Shown here piece after piece: positions 59,540 to 64,000 of a stretch of 64,000 bases of DNA. The DNA is from Massospora cicadina (lineage: Eukaryota > Entomophthoromycota > Entomophthoromycetes > Entomophthorales > Entomophthoraceae). The DNA lies in the NCBI GenBank assembly GCA_022478985.1, contig JAKSZP010009247.1, positions 124,001 to 188,000 on the forward strand, read 5' to 3'. The translations under genes were made by a program, and so were the position numbers. How positions within the stretch are numbered: the stretch's first letter is position 1; each line of letters opens with the position of its first letter. Below the pieces are notes generated by a model that made no database searches, was not told the origin of the DNA, and saw only the letters and a program-made list of their open reading frames with translations.

Positions 59540-59748
59540 CAGAGGAATACCTTGTGGAAGGGACCCCATAGTGGGAAGTAGAGGAGGTAGTAGCCTCTTA
59601 TCATGCAAAATGAAGGCTGGAGTACTCATTGTTGTGGAAATGGTATGATGTGGCTGAGAACAGCTTGGTCCCAGCATGGGATTGCGTTCATGCCAGGGAC
59701 CTTGTTGATGCATTCCAAGAGCATTTTCCAGATTCAGTTGGTCCTAAG
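59540..59748 (+). pseudogene. Chromovirus E chromodomain
   Basis: One frame with two stops reads EEYLVEGTP, WEVEEVVASYHAK, RLEYSLLWKWYDVAENSLVP then AWDCVHARDLVDAFQEHFP. This is the chromodomain pattern 'yeVE.Il.s....... yLVkWkGy...enTWeP..nl..a.elv.eF...p', including the aromatic cage positions (W/Y in LLWKWY). Chromodomains at the integrase end direct chromoviruses to histone-marked chromatin. This identifies element E as a chromovirus, unlike Ty3-A to D, where I saw none. Confidence 0.75.
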
Positions 59749-60205
59749 GCCAAACCAACGGTCACCGCCATAAAGCTGACCCCTTCCTACAATGACTTTC
59801 CTGGTAATAAGCCCCTGGAGTGTTTAGAGCCCCAAAAGAATGAGAGGTTAATGTTAAGTCTAGATGAGATAGTTGATACATATTTCAAAAACAAAGCAGA
59901 GCGTTCAGCAGTCAATATGAGCAAGTTGATGAACCTTCCTGACCTGAAGCACCCCCAGACTAATGCCGGGTGAGGGCAAAATATTCTCAAGTTGGTTCAG
60001 GGGATGTGCGTTATGGACACAAAGGCTTTACAGCCTTGGCCATACATTGCACAAGTTATAATTTGAATAAGGACAGGCCATTACATTTAGTTGAAAAACT
60101 GGGCTTCAAAAGGCGTTCAGTTTACCATATTGCTAAATATGGAAAAATCCATTTTCAATCAATCACCTGAGTTCGTGCATACTCAAGCCACTCTATCACA
60201 AAGGA
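59749..60205 (+). pseudogene. Chromovirus E: post-chromodomain tail, copy 2
   Basis: The frame continues from the chromodomain: IKLTPSYNDFPGNKPLECLE, RLMLSLDEIVDTYFKNKAER, LMNLPDLKHPQTNAG and, after a stop, text repeated from 57886-58265. Nucleotide identity to copy 1 is obvious (cctgaagcac, ggtgagggcaaaatat, caagttggttcaggg, ttacagccttggcc). Whether it is coding or 3' UTR/LTR is unclear. Confidence 0.5.
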
Positions 60206-60858
60206 AGGCAGTTTACAGTGATTAGTTAGATTGGGCACAGTGCATCACCTGATGTTGGATGATCCCACCGACTCCTTAGATTTATTGTTTAATGAGCAAT
60301 CTTCTTTGTTGGTTGAATAATTCATTAAAAAACCTCATTCATTTTATTTATGTTCATTTGTTTAGTCCTGTTTGCCGACCTCCATGCAATCCAAAATAAC
60401 AATATATGTATCATTCTTGCTTGAGGCCCTCTGTGCACCGTTCTTCTTTGTGGCGCTTTGTTTACCCTCTTCTCAGAGAGGTGTTCCCTGGTAGTGTGGT
60501 GGGTTTTCTCCCACACTTCTACTGTAACTGGAGCTTTACAGACATGCTCCTAACACTTAGGGTTGCAGCTTAGTAATCATTGTCATAAGTAGGCTTTGGA
60601 GATACTATAATAACAAATATCCCTTCAAATTGGCATCCTTAATAATATGATACTTTATCTCCATGGGTTTTCATTGGTGAAAGCTTTATTAATGAGCAGC
60701 CCTTGAGAATTTTTATAATAGTTTCATAATAAATTTTTAAGACAGGGAGATGAATGCCTAGTTATGGGGCATTTACAATAACTAGCCTTTATCAGTTACT
60801 ACCAATACAGTGTAATTAGCTCAAGATAATATAAACAATTTTTACCACTTTTTAACAG
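60206..60858. other. AT-rich spacer, no supported feature
   Basis: Between the chromovirus tail and the Ty3-A2 LTR. No ORF or repeat recognised. Confidence 0.4.
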
Positions 60859-61470
60859 TGTTGAATCTCAGCAATTTGGTAAGTACCCACTAAAGGGTTC
60901 TTTATACAGGGTTTCCCCCATTGAACAATTGGAACGGTTAATATGATGATCGCCAGTTCCTCAATACACCTTTAACTATTTAATTTTTATAATAAACACG
61001 GGAGAAATTTCCCAATCACTTCTTTAATAAAAGAATATATCTTCAGCAGATCCTTCCTTCATCCGCGCTCTTCTTCTCTCTTCTTTCTTCACTTAATCCA
61101 AGACAAGACCTCCAGTCCCCTCATTTCACTGATATCCCAGTGGCCTCTGCCAGTGCCAACTCTTCCGCTTAGTTTATTCATGTCACCATCTTTTTATTGG
61201 TTTTGGCATATTATTCTTTAATTATCTATCTCCTTGATTTGAGGCGATCCAAAACCCTTTCATCAAATGTTGACATCGCCTCATCGCCCTATTTTTAAGG
61301 CAATCCAATAAGACCCATTATGATTCATTGTCGCCTTATCCTAAATTGACCAATCACTTATAGTTCTGAATCATCGGCAGATTCTGCACATTGATCCTTT
61401 GGCGGAATTTCTCCACTGATCCGCATGACCTTAATAGTGGCTTGTCATGCAGTTATATAAATTTTCAACG
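60859..61470 (-). repeat. Ty3-A2 3' LTR
   Basis: 612 bp. Related to the Ty3-A LTR in blocks (cactg.gatat.agtga, aggatc.gctgaa, attaaa, gggaaat..ct). Starts cgttgaaaa on the minus strand and ends ..gattcaaca. The run ggggggggtaa at 61471-61480 (minus strand) is its polypurine tract. Confidence 0.65.
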
Positions 61471-61559
61471 TTACCCCCCCCTTTGACTGGACAATAAGCT
61501 GTATTCTTCTTTTTCCTGTAATCACTATGAGAGCTGTTCCATGCCAACATCTGAGAGTT

Positions 61560-62640
61560 CATGAGTACACCTTCTTCTACAGGTTGTGGTTAGGGACAGA
61601 ATTACCTGACCCAGGCCATATTCTGCTTCCACAGTTCCCGTTTCCCCCAGTTGGCAAAGATGAGGCTGACGTGGACCTCACAACTGTACTGACCCAGGAA
61701 GAGATTCTTCCCAAGTTCGTCGGACACTTGGCCTCCTGGAACGCCCCCTTTAGGGACATTGTGGCCCAGCTCCGGTGGGGAAGGGAGCAGAGTTGAGGGC
61801 CTCCTCATAATGAGACAGCCCAACTTTTGGCAAGCAGCTTTTGTCGCCTAGTGCTTCTGACTCCTGTATAACCCCATCTGGTGCCTTTGTCCATACAGCG
61901 GATGCTGTGCTTTGTGCAGTGGGTGATAGCCTGCTGGTCAGGGTCATTCTCCAGCTCTCCTGCTCACTTTCAATCCTTAGGGGTAAATTTCCGCAACAAC
62001 TGATTAACTTGCCTTCGTTCTGGGGTCACTGCAGCGTTCACCGCCCTCAGCGCTGATGATCCATCACAGCACCTTCCCATCATGGCGCTCAAAGGTAACT
62101 TGATTTTGCATCCTGCCACCGCTTTAGGTTCAGGAATAGAGAAGCACTGGACAGCTCTCAAATGGGCCTGCCACGCAGCATTCACCACAACTGCTCCTCT
62201 TCTGATAGCATATCCAAGAATGGAGGACTTCCTTGAAGATTTCCTGGCCTTGGGCGCATCCTTTTCTCCTTGGGCTGGCACCCACCTGCTCACTCGCCAT
62301 CCCCTACAACTTTGGCGCCCTTTGTTGTCATACTCTTTGATTTCCTGGGAGCATCAACACATGTGGTTACAAGTGCTGCTCCTCGTGGGATAGGAACAGT
62401 TCTGACTTGATCAACCAGCTGAGCTCTCTCCACCTCATCTGTTACCATGGAATCCCAGTCCGTCCTCCTCTCCTAGTTCCATCACACCGTCCTCATCACT
62501 TCAACCTAGTGTAATGGCCTAAGGGCGGACACCAGCCCCTTCGCTATCACCTCAGCAGCCTTTGCCTCCACCCCCAACCCCAGTTGAGTCCATAGAAACT
62601 ATGGCACTTCTGAAGCAGCGGAAGAAGAGACACAGGTCCC
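61560..62640 (-). pseudogene. Ty3-A2 extra ORF between integrase and 3' LTR, function unknown
   Basis: The minus strand encodes the same protein as Ty3-A 9440-10530, in several frames. The longest open part (62293-61970) reads ARKSSRKSSILGYAIRRG, VVVNAAWQAHLRAVQCFSIP, PERRQVNQLLRKFTPKD. The C-terminal part (61823-61602) reads RRPSTLLPSPPELGH, VSDELGKNLFLGQ. Upstream (about 62600-62480) CFRSAIVSMDS and a GVGGGG stretch then DGVMELGEEDGLG. Shared amino acids with different codons between the copies indicate a real coding history. No domain recognised; about 340 codons. Confidence 0.65.
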
Positions 62641-62850
62641 ATCGATCAAAGCAAAAAGAACATCACAGGAAGCTAAAAAAAGACAGGAATACAAAAACAG
62701 CAAAGCAAAAGACCTCAAAGGACAACCTGCATTGGATAAAACCATCACTAGTACTCACACATATATACTTATATGATATGTATTATTATCTTTCTTTTTG
62801 TTCATTTATATCTATTTCTTATTTTTTGTTATTATTATTATTATTTATTT

Positions 62851-63840
62851 TTATTGCTGCTTATATGGTTGAAGGAACTTTGCGTGCACCTGATTTATAA
62901 TATGGCCACTTACAGGATCCTTGATAGTATAAGCGTCAAATTTCCATTTTTTCTATTATCTCAAATGGCCCAATCCAAATATTAGCTAGTTTGTGCTTCC
63001 AGCCAAACCCATTCTGATCGTGGAATAACACCATATTCCCATCTTTGAACTGCATTAGACTACTCCGCCATGCTTGGTCTGCAGCCTGGGTTTTGATTTT
63101 CTAGGCGAGGATGAACAAGTACACTTCAGTTTGTAACTTAATCAGCGTGTTTGTAAGGGTGGTTAAATATTTCTGCGGATTCACTCCACTGATGTCCTCA
63201 ATACAGGCATATAGCAGCGCGGGCAGAGCAAGGTGCCTCCCATAAAGCAATTGAAAGGGACTTTTTTCCGTGGCTGAATGGTAGCCTATATTGTAGGTGA
63301 ATACCACTGTAGAAAGAAGGGTACTCCAGTCAGAGGGTCTATCCATAACCAGTTTCCGGAATATATTCACCAGAGTCCCATTAACTCGCTCAACCATTCC
63401 ATTAGACTCAGGGTGATGCGGGGTTGTTAGGACCCCGCGAATGGCCATTAATTCGTTGAGCTTGGATAAAATGTGGGAGGTGAAGTTGGTTCCATTGTCA
63501 ATAAGGATAAACTGTGGACAGCCATGCCGCTGTATGATATATTCCATTACAAACTTAGCCACAGTAACTGCCCCCAGATCCTGAATGGCTCGCGCCTCCA
63601 CCCACCTCGTCAAGTGGTCAATTACCACCAGGATATACTTAGACCAATTTGCTCCGGTTGGCAGGGGCCCACAACATTGATAGAGACAGTGTGCCAAGCA
63701 AAGCGAGGTGTTACCAACTGGTATGAAGTCTTCTTATGGAGCAGCTTCTCCACCTGGCACTGATGGCAGCAAGACAGGGTCTCAAGCACGTCATATTGCA
63801 TGCTTTCCCAATAATACCTTGGTCTTAACAATTCAAGAGT
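62851..63840 (-). pseudogene. Ty3-A2 integrase, largely open
   Basis: The zinc-binding end RPRYYWESMQYDVLETLSCC with HQCQVEK (63830-63740), then a one-base shift near 63660 (reads GPCQPEQ or GPLPTGANWSKYI). The core is open 63697-63101: [37 protein letters not shown] (second Asp), HHPESNGMVERVNGTLVNIF (catalytic Glu present), DWSTLLSTVVFTYNIGYHSA, LYGRHLALPALLYACIED. The C-terminus ends IINQVHAKFLQPYKQQ with the stop at 62851-62853. It is the best integrase in the window. Confidence 0.85.
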
Positions 63841-64000
63841 TTTTCAAACTCCGCCATGGCCAACTGCTCGATGTGCACTCAAAAATGATATTTGCGTGAT
63901 TAGAAGGCCTAGGTATATTCATGGTAATGTCCCCTATATGCTTATAAAATTCTCCATTTCTTAGGAATGTATTGGTCCTGAGTTCTTCTAGTAACTTGAT

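Larger units (their letters stand above)
60859..64000 (-). mobile_element. Ty3-A2: 3' part of a second Ty3-A family element, runs off right edge
   Basis: On the minus strand: integrase (63840-62851), extra ORF (about 62640-61560), PPT and 3' LTR (61470-60859). The junction agctta..gtccagt.aaaggg..taa is shared with Ty3-A, as are the KQQ-stop pol end and the extra ORF. Better preserved than Ty3-A (integrase open for 198 codons), so probably younger. The 5' half lies outside the window. Confidence 0.82.

Noticed and set aside
62562..62900. Plus-strand frame rich in Lys/Arg/His (PPPPTPVES...KKRHRSHRSKQ)
   Set aside because: Lies antisense to the extra ORF and pol end of Ty3-A2; the conserved protein is on the minus strand.

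Overview
This is a repeat-rich eukaryotic segment in which I find no host gene. Every protein-like signal I can identify belongs to a retrotransposon: LINEs with an apurinic-type endonuclease (L1/Tx1-like layout) and Ty3/gypsy LTR elements, including chromodomain-type ones. Nearly all are broken by stops and frameshifts. The organism cannot be fixed from this window. A fungus with a large, transposon-swollen genome is plausible, but plants and other eukaryotes are not excluded. Many differences between sister copies look like C-to-T changes at CpG, which suggests cytosine methylation.

Layout. (1) 1-2231, minus: full 5' end of a divergent LINE ('LINE-M') that runs off the left edge. (2) 3823-11196, plus: complete but decayed Ty3 element ('Ty3-A') with both LTRs, PBS, PPT and an extra ORF after integrase. 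(3) 11.2-18.85 kb: a minus-strand chromovirus-like integrase fragment, a SINE-like insertion with target-site duplication, an LTR relic and an unassigned coding-like stretch. (4) 18877-24155, plus: complete 'LINE-1' with an imperfect 18-bp target duplication. (5) 25.7-53.2 kb: a nested cluster. Host element 'Ty3-B' (plus) is split by 'Ty3-D' (minus, 28060-34207) and by 'Ty3-C' (plus, 35926-51188, 5-bp target duplication GAGTG). Ty3-C itself carries 'LINE-2' (41846-47133, perfect 13-bp duplication) in its integrase and a 661-bp insertion in its 5' LTR. (6) 53.2-57.9 kb: a chromovirus RNase H relic, then an AT-rich array of three ~705-bp tandem units interrupted by an 825-bp GC-rich retroposon. 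(7) 57.9-60.2 kb, plus: chromovirus integrase, chromodomain and a duplicated tail. (8) 60859-64000, minus: second copy of the Ty3-A family ('Ty3-A2') with integrase, extra ORF and 3' LTR.

How the parts relate. The LINEs share one design: short 5' UTR, ORF1 with an RRM-like region and a CCHC knuckle, ORF2 with endonuclease, reverse transcriptase and a C-terminal CCHC, and a stop codon overlapping AATAAA. They are the likely source of machinery for the SINE-like and truncated insertions. The Ty3 elements A-D share the order gag, protease, a dUTPase-like domain, RT/RNase H, integrase, and they use a related primer-binding site. The most notable points are the dUTPase-like domain between protease and RT in four separate Ty3 elements, and the conserved ~340-codon third ORF between integrase and 3' LTR in the Ty3-A family.
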